64,000 nt of DNA, taken from Curtobacterium sp. MCPF17_052 (GTDB taxonomy: Bacteria; Actinomycetota; Actinomycetes; Actinomycetales; Microbacteriaceae). The notes below the pieces were generated by a model. That model did no database searches, was not told where the DNA came from, and saw only the letters and a list, made by a program, of their open reading frames with translations. The DNA is taken from NCBI RefSeq assembly GCF_003234085.1, contig NZ_QKSD01000011.1, forward strand, positions 1 to 64,000, written 5' to 3'. A program made the position numbers and the translations under genes. Positions 34,027 to 43,075 of this stretch are shown here, one piece after another; positions within the stretch are counted from its first letter, which is position 1, and each line of letters opens with the position of its first letter.

Positions 34027-35121
34027 ATGCCCAACCCCTACGCCGAGGCCGGCGTCGACACCGCTGCCGGTGACCTGGCCGTCGAGCTCATGAAGTCCGC
34101 CGTGTCGGCGACGCACAACGCGTCCGTCCTGGGCGGGGTCGGCGGCTTCGCCGGTCTGTACGACGTCTCGTTCCTCAAGGACTACGAGCGGCCGCTCCTC
34201 GCCACCTCCACCGACGGCGTCGGCACGAAGGTCGCGATCGCGCAGGCGATCGACAAGCACGACACGATCGGGCTGGACCTCGTCGGCATGGTCGTCGACG
34301 ACATCGTCGTGGTCGGCGCGACGCCGCTGTTCATGACGGACTACATCGCCTGCGGCCGGGTCGTCCCGAACCGCATCGCCGACATCGTCGCGGGCATCGC
34401 CCGCGGCTGCGCGGCCACCGGCACCGCCCTCGTCGGCGGCGAGACCGCGGAACACCCGGGTCTGCTCGGACCGGACGACTACGACGTCGCCGGTGCCGCG
34501 GTCGGCGCGGTCGAAGCCGGCTCGCAGCTCGGCGCGCACCTGGTGCAGGACGGCGACGTGGTCATCGCCATCGAGTCCTCGGGGCTGCACTCCAACGGCT
34601 ACTCGCTCGTGCGGCACATCCTGGGCCAGCGGGGCATCGGCTACACCGACACGCTGCCGGAGCTCGGCGGCCTGGTCGGCGAGGCCCTGCTCGAGCCCAC
34701 CCGCCTCTACACGACCCCGCTCCTCGAGCTGATCGACGGGCACCCGGGCGACGTGCACTCGCTGTCGCACGTCACCGGTGGCGGCATCGCGGCGAACCTG
34801 GCGCGCGTGCTGCCCGTCGGTTCGTGGGTCGAGGTCGAGCGTTCCACCTGGCAGCCGCTCCCGGTGTTCCGCGTGCTCGCGGACCTGGCCGGCACGGCGA
34901 TCGAGGACACCGAGGGCACCTGGAACCTGGGCATCGGCATGTTCGCGGTCGTCTCGGCGGCGTCGGTCGACGGGATCACCGCGACGCTCCGGTCTGCCGG
35001 GCTGCCCGCGTGGGCGGTCGGTACGGTGTCGATCGGCACGCGCGACCTGACCGGGTTCGAGCAGGGTGCGAAGGGCGTCGACGGCGGGGCCGTGCGGCTC
35101 GTCGGGTCCTACGCCAGCTGA
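34027..35121 (+). CDS. purM: AIR synthetase (phosphoribosylformylglycinamidine cyclo-ligase)
   Basis: A 364-residue PurM that closes the imidazole ring of FGAM with ATP to give AIR. Motifs seen are A-T-S-T-D-G-V-G-T-K-V, D-L-V-G-M-V-V-D-D-I, and G-L-H-S-N-G-Y-S-L-V-R. The ATG at 34027 was chosen for the GGAGGA about seven bases upstream; the in-frame ATGs at 33985 and 34006 precede that site. TAGGAT (33975-33980) is a -10 candidate. Confidence 0.96.
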   Translation: MPNPYAEAGVDTAAGDLAVELMKSAVSATHNASVLGGVGGFAGLYDVSFLKDYERPLLATSTDGVGTKVAIAQAIDKHDTIGLDLVGMVVDDIVVVGATPLFMTDYIACGRVVPNRIADIVAGIARGCAATGTALVGGETAEHPGLLGPDDYDVAGAAVGAVEAGSQLGAHLVQDGDVVIAIESSGLHSNGYSLVRHILGQRGIGYTDTLPELGGLVGEALLEPTRLYTTPLLELIDGHPGDVHSLSHVTGGGIAANLARVLPVGSWVEVERSTWQPLPVFRVLADLAGTAIEDTEGTWNLGIGMFAVVSAASVDGITATLRSAGLPAWAVGTVSIGTRDLTGFEQGAKGVDGGAVRLVGSYAS

Positions 35122-35146
35122 GGCATGAGGGTCGCCGAGCGGCGCC

Positions 35147-35227
35147 CGGCTGGCCGGCGCCCTGCGGTCCGACACTGCCCGGCTGTCCGGCGCCCTGCGG
35201 TCCGACACTGCCCGGCTGTCCGGCGCC
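35147..35227. repeat. 33-bp tandem repeat, 2.5 copies
   Basis: Units start at 35147, 35180 and 35213 (partial), with the consensus beginning CGGCTGTCCGGCGCCCTGCG. Copies 1 and 2 differ by one base. The tract lies in the 348-bp gene-free stretch 35122-35469 after purM, which also holds GC-rich direct repeats near 35364-35415. Confidence 0.85.
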
Positions 35228-35305
35228 GCGTCGGTCGCACCGGCCGCGGTTCGGCCGAGGTTCGTCCGCACTCGAGGTCGCACGACGTGCCGTCCGCGCG
35301 ACGCT

Positions 35306-35360
35306 GAGGTCGCACGATGTGCCGCCTCGGGACCGCCGGCGCGGCAGTTCGTGCGACCTC
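35306..35360. repeat. 55-bp palindromic element, variant stem
   Basis: Left arm GAGGTCGCACGA (35306-35317) and right arm TCGTGCGACCTC (35349-35360) are perfect complements, 43 bp apart start to start. The 12+31+12 layout is identical to the array at 8933-9550, although the arm sequence is different. An extra GAGGTCGCACGA lies at 35274. Confidence 0.75.
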
Positions 35361-35469
35361 GGCGCCGCCCCGCCCTCGGCGGCGCCCGGCGCCGCCCCGC
35401 CCTCGGCGGCGCGCCGACAACGAGGAACGCCGCGCTGCCCGGAGGCGCGCGGCGTCGTCGACCGAGAGG

Positions 35470-35676
35470 TCAGGCGGACTTGTTCGTGTCCGTCTGGTTC
35501 TCGAGGTCACCTTCGTCGCCGAACTCGTCGGCCCACCGGTCGACGTAGTCGGGCTCGTCCGACTGCTGTGCGACGGAGAGTTCGCGTTCGAGAGCACCGT
35601 AGTTGGTGTCCGGGCTGAAGTACTTCAGCTCCCGGGCGACCTTGGTGTGCTTCGCCTTCTGACGGCCGCGCCCCAT
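35470..35676 (-). CDS. DUF3073 family protein
   Basis: A 68-residue protein of the actinobacterial DUF3073 family: M-G-R-G-R-Q-K-A-K-H-T-K-V-A-R-E-L-K-Y start, then an acidic tail. The basic N-terminus suggests nucleic-acid or ribosome contact, but the function is unknown. The ATG at 35676 has GAGGGGG upstream. A leader of about 140 bp separates it from the divergent flavoprotein gene. Confidence 0.88.
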   Translation of the reverse strand: MGRGRQKAKHTKVARELKYFSPDTNYGALERELSVAQQSDEPDYVDRWADEFGDEGDLENQTDTNKSA

Positions 35677-35838
35677 GCGTGACCCCCTCTGTGTCGGCTC
35701 GTGTCCGGTCTCGGCGGGCGTCGAGTGCGCACCCGGGAAGAACAGACGGTTCGTGGTTTGAAATCTGTCGGCCACTTTACCATGTACCCCGTTGCCGACT
35801 TCGCCCGGCGCGTCCCGAGCACAGCAGAATCGAGGGTG

Positions 35839-37005
<1,167 letters not shown>

Positions 37006-37102
37006 CCTCCGCTGGTCGGTCCGCCACACTCGGCCCCGACGACCAGGCCTCGACCGGCCCTCGCGGCCCGCGGCGACTGCCGGCCGTCCGCGCGATGCAC
37101 GA

Positions 37103-37130
37103 CGGCGGTCCGCAGAACTGCGGACCGCCG
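37103..37130. terminator. Hairpin between convergent genes
   Basis: The 13-bp arms CGGCGGTCCGCAG/CTGCGGACCGCCG have an AA loop. A second small stem, AGCAAC/GTTGCT (37134-37149), runs into the DUF3072 stop codon. It probably terminates both the flavoprotein and the DUF3072 gene. Confidence 0.85.
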
Positions 37131-37148
37131 TACAGCAACGACTGTTGC

Positions 37149-37397
37149 TCAGGAAGAAGCGCCGCGTCCGGTCTTCTCCTGCAGGCGCTCGATGTGCTCC
37201 GACGCCTCGGCCTTGGTGAGGTCGGCCGACAGCTCCTCGCCGGCTTCACGGGCGAGGGTGTCGAGGTAGCTGCGCTGCGGGCCGGTCATCGGCTCGTCGC
37301 CGGTGACCCACTGCTCGGGGTCCTTGCTCGCGGTGGTCGAGGGGTCCGGGCGTTCTCCGCCGAGGGTCTCCGGCTGGTTCTGGTCTGCATCACTCAT
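37149..37397 (-). CDS. DUF3072 family protein
   Basis: An 82-residue acidic soluble protein matching DUF3072 (PMTGPQRSYLDTLAREAGEE, then a K-A-E-A-S-E-x-I-x-x-L-Q-E-K-T helix). Function unknown. TACCGT ends seven bases before the ATG, so it is probably leaderless. Confidence 0.88.
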   Translation of the reverse strand: MSDADQNQPETLGGERPDPSTTASKDPEQWVTGDEPMTGPQRSYLDTLAREAGEELSADLTKAEASEHIERLQEKTGRGASS

Positions 37398-37483
37398 GCC
37401 CCGGACGGTACGCCGCACCCCCGACCAACGGCGCAGCACCACGTCCCCCGCAGGCCGTGAGCGGACAACGGGCACCGGACGAC

Positions 37484-38272
37484 TCAGACGGGCGTCGCCG
37501 TGTACCGGACCAGATCGCCGCCGACGTCGCTCGCCGCGACCGGGACGACCCGCCCGTCCCGCTCGATCCAGAGCGTGTTCGCGGGCTCGTCGAGTCGGTC
37601 GACCCGGTGCAGCGACCCGGTGAGCAGGACCGACGCCGTGACCCGCACCCGTCCGGACGCCGGACGTGGCGGCAGGCCGGGGACGTCGTCGGCGTACACC
37701 GGGTACTCGCCCGGGGACAGCACGGGGGTGACGGGCGTCGTCACGATCTCCACCCCGGACGCTCCGGTCGACGTGTCGGTCACGCCGGACGACACGACGA
37801 CGAGCCGGACCACCTGGTCCATCGGCAGCGGCACGTCGGCCTTCGGTGCGTCAGCAGGACCGGCCAGTGCGCGGAACGCGGGCCGACCGTCGGCGGCGAG
37901 GTGCGCCTCCCGGCCGTCGATGCGGACGCGACCGCGTCCCCGTGAGTCGGCGTAGACGCCCGGCTCGAGCCCGGACCGTCGGGCTTCCAGGAGGCTCACC
38001 ACGACCCGGTCGGGTCGGTACCAGTCGCGGAGCGTGGCCGGGTCGACCCAACCGATGCTCGCGACCCCGCGGGCGAGCTCGGCGGAGTCGTCTGCGGCAC
38101 GCTCGTCGAGGGCGCCGAGGGGGTGCTCACCGCGCACGGCGACGAGTCCGTCGTAGCGGCCGTCCGGCGACACGGGAGGCTCGTGGTCGAGCACCTCGAC
38201 GCGCTTCGAGACCTTGCCGCCGTGTCCGTCGAAGGTCGCGAAGGTGCGCAGGGCCTCGGGAGCGGTCGTCAT
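37484..38272 (-). CDS. Hypothetical soluble protein
   Basis: A 262-residue protein I do not recognise. It has no signal peptide or helix and no Cys. The composition is beta-rich with many Val, Asp and Arg. The middle part (G-Y-x-A-D-S-R-G-R-G-R-V-R-I-D-G-R-E) and the C-terminal half (residues 150-260, repeated V-x-V strands) suggest a two-domain beta fold. TACGAT ends eight bases before the ATG. It sits 28 bp downstream of the APC permease gene on the same strand and may be read through from it. Confidence 0.65.
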   Translation of the reverse strand: MTTAPEALRTFATFDGHGGKVSKRVEVLDHEPPVSPDGRYDGLVAVRGEHPLGALDERAADDSAELARGVASIGWVDPATLRDWYRPDRVVVSLLEARRSGLEPGVYADSRGRGRVRIDGREAHLAADGRPAFRALAGPADAPKADVPLPMDQVVRLVVVSSGVTDTSTGASGVEIVTTPVTPVLSPGEYPVYADDVPGLPPRPASGRVRVTASVLLTGSLHRVDRLDEPANTLWIERDGRVVPVAASDVGGDLVRYTATPV

Positions 38273-38299
38273 GGGGTCACATCGTACGACCGGGCACCG

Positions 38300-40546
38300 T
38301 CACGCGTCGTCATCGTGCGGACGGGGGACCGGCGGTGCGGCGGCGACCAGGGACCGGACCTCTCCGGTGCACAGCGCGGGGTCGACGCCCTCGGCGGGGC
38401 CGGCCGGGCGGGTGGCGCGGCGGGAGGCCGGGGACGGCTGTTGCGCGAGCCGCTGCGGCTCCAGGCTGTTGCGCTGGGCGGAGCGGACCAGGCGGTCCTC
38501 CTCGGCCTCCGAGCGGAAGACGCCGTGCGGGGATCGCCGCAGTGGCGGCCGGACGGGCTCGCCGCGTCGGTCCTGACCGGGGAAGGGCCGGGAGCGCTTG
38601 CCGTACAGCAGCTCCGACGAGTCCAGCAGCCACGGGACCAGCGCGACGGTGACGCCGTGCATGAGCAGCAGCTTGCGGCGGATACGACGACCGCGGTGGT
38701 TGTGCAGCATCCCTTCCCACCAGTGGCCGACGATGAACAGCGGCGTGTAGACGGTGACGACCTCTGAGCCGTGCTCGAGCCGGTGCGCCTTGATGTACTT
38801 GATCAGCGGCATCGAGATGTCGCGGTACGGACTCGGCACCATGACCAGCGGGACCTCGATGCCGTGCTCGGCCCACTGTTCGCGGAGCCGGGCGGCGTCG
38901 GCGTCGTCGATCGCGACGTGCACCGCTTCGAGTCCCGCGTGCTTCGCGGCGATGGCGTAGTCGAGGGCCTTGAGGACCGGCTTCTGCAGCTTGTTGACGA
39001 GCACGATCGCGTGGTCGCCCGTGGCGCCGAACTCGGTCTCGACGTCGGCCTCGATCTCGTGTGAGACGTCCCGGTAGTAGCGGTTCACGCCGAGCATCAG
39101 CACGAACAGCACGGGCATGATCACGAAGACCAGCCAGGCGCCGTGCGTGAACTTCGTGATCGTGACGATGACGAGCACCACGAAGGTGAAGGTCGCACCG
39201 ATCGAGTTGATGGTCAGGCTCCGGAGCACCTGCCCGCGGTTCACCGGCTCGTCGGCGGTCCCGGCACGGTCGGCGCGGAGCAGGGTCACCCAGTGCTTCA
39301 CCATGCCGCTCTGCCCGAGCGTGAACGACACGAAGACGCCGATGATGTAGAGCTGGATCAGGCTCGTGACGTTCGCCCGGTAGACGATGAGCAGCGCGGC
39401 GGCGACGAGCGCGAGGACGATGACGCCGTTCGAGTAGATCAGGCGGTCACCGCGGGTCGACAGGGCCTTCGGGGCGTACGAGTCGCGGGCCAGGATCGAG
39501 CCGAGCAGCGGGAAGCCGTTGAACGCCGTGTTCGCCGCGAGCAGCAGCACCGCCGCGGTCGTCGCCTGGATGACGAAGAACAGCACCGAGTTGTTGCCGA
39601 ACGTCGCGGCCGCGATCTGTGCGATCAGGGAGCGCTGCGGGGTGGTCGCACAGTCCGCGAAGCCCTGCAGGTCGCAGGCGCTCTCGGCGTAGTGCACGCG
39701 CGAGACCAGCGCGAGCGTGATGAGTCCGATGAACAGGACGATCGCGATGCCGCCCATGAGCACGAGGGTCTGCTGGGCGTTCTTGATCTTCGGGCGGCGG
39801 AACGCCTGCACGCCGTTCGCGATCGCCTCGACCCCTGTCAGCGCCGAACAGCCGGACGCGAAGGCGCGGAGGAGCAGCAGGATGAACGCGGCCTGTGTGG
39901 TGTGCTCGACGTTCTGCACCGTGTACGCGGCGGACTCGGCGACGGGGGCGTTCCCGGCGGCGACCCGGATCAGCCCGGTGACGACCATCACGAAGACGCT
40001 CGCCACGAACAGGTAGGTGGGGACGGCGAAGGCCTTGCTCGACTCGCGGACGCCGCGGAGGTTCGCGGCCGCCAGCAGCACGACGAACAGGATCGCGAGT
40101 TCGACGCGGAACTCGTTGAGCATCGGCAGCGCGGAGATGATGTTGTCCACACCCGAGGCCACCGACACCGCGACGGTCATCACGTAGTCGACGAGCAGGG
40201 CACTCGCGACGACGAGGCCGGCGCGCTCGCCGAGGTTCCGGTGTGCGACCTCGTAGTCGCCGCCGCCGGAGGGGTACGCCTTGATGAGCTGCCGGTAGGA
40301 CGCGACGACGACGACGAGCAGCAGGACGACGAGCGCCGCCACCCACGGGGCGAACGTCAGGAACGCCATGCCGCCGAGCAGCAGGATCATCAGGAGTTCC
40401 TGGGGCGCGTACGCCACGGAGGAGAGCGGGTCGCTGGCGAAGATGGGGAGCGCCAGGTGCTTCGGCAGCAGCTGCCCCTCGAGTTTCTCGGAGGGGAGCG
40501 GGTCGCCGATCAGTCGGGCTTTCAACGACCGGGTCTCGTTGGTCAC
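38300..40546 (-). CDS. APC family permease with C-terminal cytoplasmic domain
   Basis: A 748-residue transporter. It starts with an L-P-K-H-L-A-L-P-I-F-A-S-D-P-L-S-S-V-A-Y-A-like block and a YPSGGGDYEVA loop, typical of amino-acid or cation permeases of the APC superfamily, with about 12 helices in residues 30-480. Residues about 510-660 resemble a UspA-like regulatory domain, and the last 90 residues are Arg/Pro-rich. Substrate unknown. The GTG start has TAAGTT about eight bases upstream. Confidence 0.85.
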   Translation of the reverse strand: MTNETRSLKARLIGDPLPSEKLEGQLLPKHLALPIFASDPLSSVAYAPQELLMILLLGGMAFLTFAPWVAALVVLLLVVVVASYRQLIKAYPSGGGDYEVAHRNLGERAGLVVASALLVDYVMTVAVSVASGVDNIISALPMLNEFRVELAILFVVLLAAANLRGVRESSKAFAVPTYLFVASVFVMVVTGLIRVAAGNAPVAESAAYTVQNVEHTTQAAFILLLLRAFASGCSALTGVEAIANGVQAFRRPKIKNAQQTLVLMGGIAIVLFIGLITLALVSRVHYAESACDLQGFADCATTPQRSLIAQIAAATFGNNSVLFFVIQATTAAVLLLAANTAFNGFPLLGSILARDSYAPKALSTRGDRLIYSNGVIVLALVAAALLIVYRANVTSLIQLYIIGVFVSFTLGQSGMVKHWVTLLRADRAGTADEPVNRGQVLRSLTINSIGATFTFVVLVIVTITKFTHGAWLVFVIMPVLFVLMLGVNRYYRDVSHEIEADVETEFGATGDHAIVLVNKLQKPVLKALDYAIAAKHAGLEAVHVAIDDADAARLREQWAEHGIEVPLVMVPSPYRDISMPLIKYIKAHRLEHGSEVVTVYTPLFIVGHWWEGMLHNHRGRRIRRKLLLMHGVTVALVPWLLDSSELLYGKRSRPFPGQDRRGEPVRPPLRRSPHGVFRSEAEEDRLVRSAQRNSLEPQRLAQQPSPASRRATRPAGPAEGVDPALCTGEVRSLVAAAPPVPRPHDDDA

Positions 40547-40628
40547 GAGCGACGAACTTACTCAATCGGTGGGCGAACGCAACACCGGAGGGCCGAACGG
40601 TATTCCGCCGTGATCGAACGCGACGCCG

Positions 40629-40672
40629 GGAACCCCTCCGATCCGCGACATTGCGCGGATCCGAGGGGTTCC
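40629..40672 (-). terminator. Terminator of the DUF4097-padR operon
   Basis: The 19-bp arms 40629-40647 and 40654-40672 pair with one mismatch around the loop ACATTG. It lies about 90 bp after the PadR stop in the direction of transcription. Confidence 0.85.
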
Positions 40673-40765
40673 AGGGGTCGAGCCTGAAGGAACGGACAGG
40701 ATGGGCGTCCGCTGGGCGCGAGCCGACCGGGAGGCCCGGATCGCGCCCGCCTCGTCCCGCACCGG

Positions 40766-41353
40766 TCAGAGGGACTTGCGCAGCGCCTCCAGGCCGTCGC
40801 GCAGCTTCTGCACCGCAGCGTCGTCGAGGGTGCCGCGTGCGGCGCGACGACGGAGGTCGGCGCGGAGCTGCTGCCGGAACACGGCGACGGCCATCTCGGC
40901 GTCCCGGAGCGACCGGACACCCGCTGCCGGCACGGCGGTCGGCTCAGGACCGGCTGCGCCACCGGAGCCAGCGGGTTCCGCGGCGGCCGCCAGGTCCGCA
41001 CGGAGCGACTTCATCGCGGCGCCGACCGATGCGCGGACGCCGTCGGCGAGGGACTTGACGCTGTCGGTGACGCCGTTCTCGAGCTGCGCAACCTCGTCCG
41101 CGCGGGCGTCGAGCTCTGCGCGGCCGGCATCGGTGATGGCGTAGACGGTCTTGCGACCGTCGGAGGTTCCGGTGATCAAGCCGTCCTCCTCCAGCTTCGC
41201 CAGGCGTGGGTAGACGGTTCCGGCGCTCGGGACGTAGGTGCCGCCGAAGCGGTCGCCGAGCGCGGTGATGACCTCGTACCCGTGCATCGGGTGGTCGGCC
41301 AGCAGGACCAGCAGGTAGAGGCGCAGGTGGCCGTGCGCGAAGACGGGGCTCAT
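40766..41353 (-). CDS. PadR family regulator
   Basis: A 195-residue winged-helix repressor: H-G-H-L-R-L-Y-L-L-V-L-L-A-D-H-P-M-H-G-Y-E, then G-T-V-Y-P-R-L-x-x-L-E-E-D-G-L-I and the wing K-T-V-Y-A-I-T-D-A-G. It is longer than minimal PadR proteins, with an Ala/Pro linker and a C-terminal helical segment. It is coupled (ATGA) to the DUF4097 gene upstream, a recurrent actinobacterial pair. It probably binds the large dyad at 42283-42338. Confidence 0.9.
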   Translation of the reverse strand: MSPVFAHGHLRLYLLVLLADHPMHGYEVITALGDRFGGTYVPSAGTVYPRLAKLEEDGLITGTSDGRKTVYAITDAGRAELDARADEVAQLENGVTDSVKSLADGVRASVGAAMKSLRADLAAAAEPAGSGGAAGPEPTAVPAAGVRSLRDAEMAVAVFRQQLRADLRRRAARGTLDDAAVQKLRDGLEALRKSL

Positions 41354-42273
41354 GCGACGGGCCCGCCCTGCTCGTCGAAGGACGGAGCTGCCGGAGCTGC
41401 CGGAGCCGTCGGAGTCGTCGGCTCGGGCGGCCCGTCGGGGGCGGTCGGCGCGGTCGGCGCGTCCGACGCGGCGGGTGCGTGGCCGTGCACGATCGCCACG
41501 TCACCGGAGACCGAGTTGATGCGGATGTCGACGTAGGAGCCGGCGAGCTCGCCGTCGGTCCGCGTGTACGAGCCGCGGGTGCCGCGGATCTCGGCGTCGT
41601 CGAACTGCAGCCGGCCGGTCGCGGTGTTGATCGTGCTCGTGTACGGCGTGCCGTGCTCGAGACGGACGTCGACCGACCCGGACACCGTGTTCACCTTCAC
41701 CTGGTCGGGGGAGCCGTGCAGGTCGAGGACGACCGCCGAGGACACCCCGTCCGCGGTGAAGCGGTTGATCTCGCCGGTGGCGACGACGTCGCCCGACACG
41801 GTGCGGAGCGCCACGGCGCCGACCTGGTCGCGGAGCGTGGTCGTGCCGGAGACGGCGTTGACGACGACGTCACCGATCACGCCGTCGACGACGACGTCCC
41901 CGGAGACGCTGTTCAGGGTGGCACCGCGCTCGGTACCGGAGAGCAGGACGCCGGCCGAGACCACGCCGATGTTCACCGTCACGTCCCGGGGGACCAGGAT
42001 GCTGACGTCGGCACGGGCGCCACCGCCACGGAAGGACTTGAGGAACCCGAGGACGTCGTCCCAGCGCATCTGCGGGTGGTCGACGGTGAGGGTGTCGCCC
42101 TCGATCTCGACCTTGATGGGCTTGCCGGAGACCTGGTGGATCTCCACGCGGGCGGTGGGCTCGTCGTGCGTGACGACGTCCACCTGTCCGCCGACCAGAC
42201 CGATCCGCAATGCGCGGACGATCCCGGTGTCGATGACCTTCGGCTCGTCGATGAGCCACTTCTCCTGTGCCAT
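41350..42273 (-). CDS. DUF4097 family beta-strand repeat protein
   Basis: A 307-residue protein made of repeated short strands of the V-x-x-V-S-G-D-V type (for example NSVSGDVVVDGVIGDVVVNAVSG), the mark of DUF4097 right-handed beta-helix-like proteins. There is no signal peptide or anchor; the C-terminus is a Pro/Ala-rich tail. Role unknown; usually found with PadR regulators and envelope stress genes. The ATG at 42273 was chosen for AGGGAGA upstream and because the longer start would lie within the operator. Confidence 0.85.
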   Translation of the reverse strand: MAQEKWLIDEPKVIDTGIVRALRIGLVGGQVDVVTHDEPTARVEIHQVSGKPIKVEIEGDTLTVDHPQMRWDDVLGFLKSFRGGGARADVSILVPRDVTVNIGVVSAGVLLSGTERGATLNSVSGDVVVDGVIGDVVVNAVSGTTTLRDQVGAVALRTVSGDVVATGEINRFTADGVSSAVVLDLHGSPDQVKVNTVSGSVDVRLEHGTPYTSTINTATGRLQFDDAEIRGTRGSYTRTDGELAGSYVDIRINSVSGDVAIVHGHAPAASDAPTAPTAPDGPPEPTTPTAPAAPAAPSFDEQGGPVA

Positions 42274-42282
42274 GACGTCTCC

Positions 42283-42338
42283 CTGTCCAGACGCGATGTG
42301 TCGCGTCTTCTGCGACACGATACATCGCGTCTGGACAG
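42283..42338 (-). promoter_or_regulatory. Large nested operator of the DUF4097-padR operon
   Basis: The 17-bp outer arms (42283-42299 and 42322-42338) are perfect complements, and an inner dyad GTGTCGC/GCGACAC (42298-42304 and 42312-42318) lies between them. The centre contains ATGT and ACAT half-sites as known for PadR operators. It directly precedes the Shine-Dalgarno of the DUF4097 gene, so bound repressor would block the promoter. Confidence 0.75.
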
Positions 42339-42349
42339 TGCGGCCAGGG

Positions 42350-43015
42350 TCAGCCCCGGATGCTCGGCGCAGGGTCAGGAACCGGCGGGGCGGGGGCGGG
42401 GTGTGCCTCCCCGGTGGGGCTCCACGGGAAACGACGGAAATGGCGCATCAACGGCTGGACCATCGGACCGATGGCGAACGCGGCGACGACGGTGCCGACG
42501 CCGACGTCCCCGCCGAGCAGCCAGCCGATGACGACGACCGTGACCTCGACGCTCGTCCGCGCGACCCACAGCGGCCAGCCGAGCCGCTCGTGCAGGCCGA
42601 CCATCAGGCCGTCGCGCGGACCGGTGCCGAACCCCGCGCCGATGTAGCACGCGGTCGCGACGGCCAGGAGGGCGAGACTCGCGACGAACAGCAGGACGCG
42701 GCCGAGCAGGTCGCCCGGCTCGGGGACCAGCCAGAGCACCAGGTCGGCGGCCGGACCGACGCACAGGACGTTGAGCAGTGTGCCGATCCGCGGTCGCTGG
42801 CGGAGGGGGATCCAGAACAGCAGGATCACGAAGCTCGAGGTCACCGTGACGACGCCGAACGACCACGGCAGGACGTTCTCGAGCCCCTGGGTGAGGACCG
42901 TCCACGACGAGACGCCGACGACGGCACGGACCTGCAGCGCCACCGAGGCGCCGTAGAGGAAGAGGCCGACGGCGAGTTGCACGAAGCGCAGGGTCAGGGC
43001 GGTGGAACGGGACAT
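42350..43015 (-). CDS. YczE/YitT-like membrane protein
   Basis: A 221-residue protein with five to six helices, matching the YczE-type family (L-R-F-V-Q-L-A-V-G-L-F-L-Y-G near the start, then G-F-G-T-G-P-R-D-G-L-M-V-G-L). Function is not established. It is divergent from a MocR regulator with 60 bp between, the conserved YczE/YczR-type layout. CAGCAT ends six bases before the ATG. Confidence 0.8.
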   Translation of the reverse strand: MSRSTALTLRFVQLAVGLFLYGASVALQVRAVVGVSSWTVLTQGLENVLPWSFGVVTVTSSFVILLFWIPLRQRPRIGTLLNVLCVGPAADLVLWLVPEPGDLLGRVLLFVASLALLAVATACYIGAGFGTGPRDGLMVGLHERLGWPLWVARTSVEVTVVVIGWLLGGDVGVGTVVAAFAIGPMVQPLMRHFRRFPWSPTGEAHPAPAPPVPDPAPSIRG

Positions 43016-43032
43016 GGCTCGATGCTGGCTCA

Positions 43033-43059
43033 GATTGGCCTGCTGTGCGAGAGCCAATC
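43033..43059. promoter_or_regulatory. MocR/YczE intergenic operator
   Basis: GATTGGC (43033-43039) and GCCAATC (43053-43059) form a perfect 7-bp dyad with a 13-bp spacer in the 60-bp divergent region. TAGCGT (43064-43069) ends six bases before the MocR ATG. It is a probable MocR binding site. Confidence 0.65.
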
Positions 43060-43075
43060 GGGCTAGCGTGGACAC

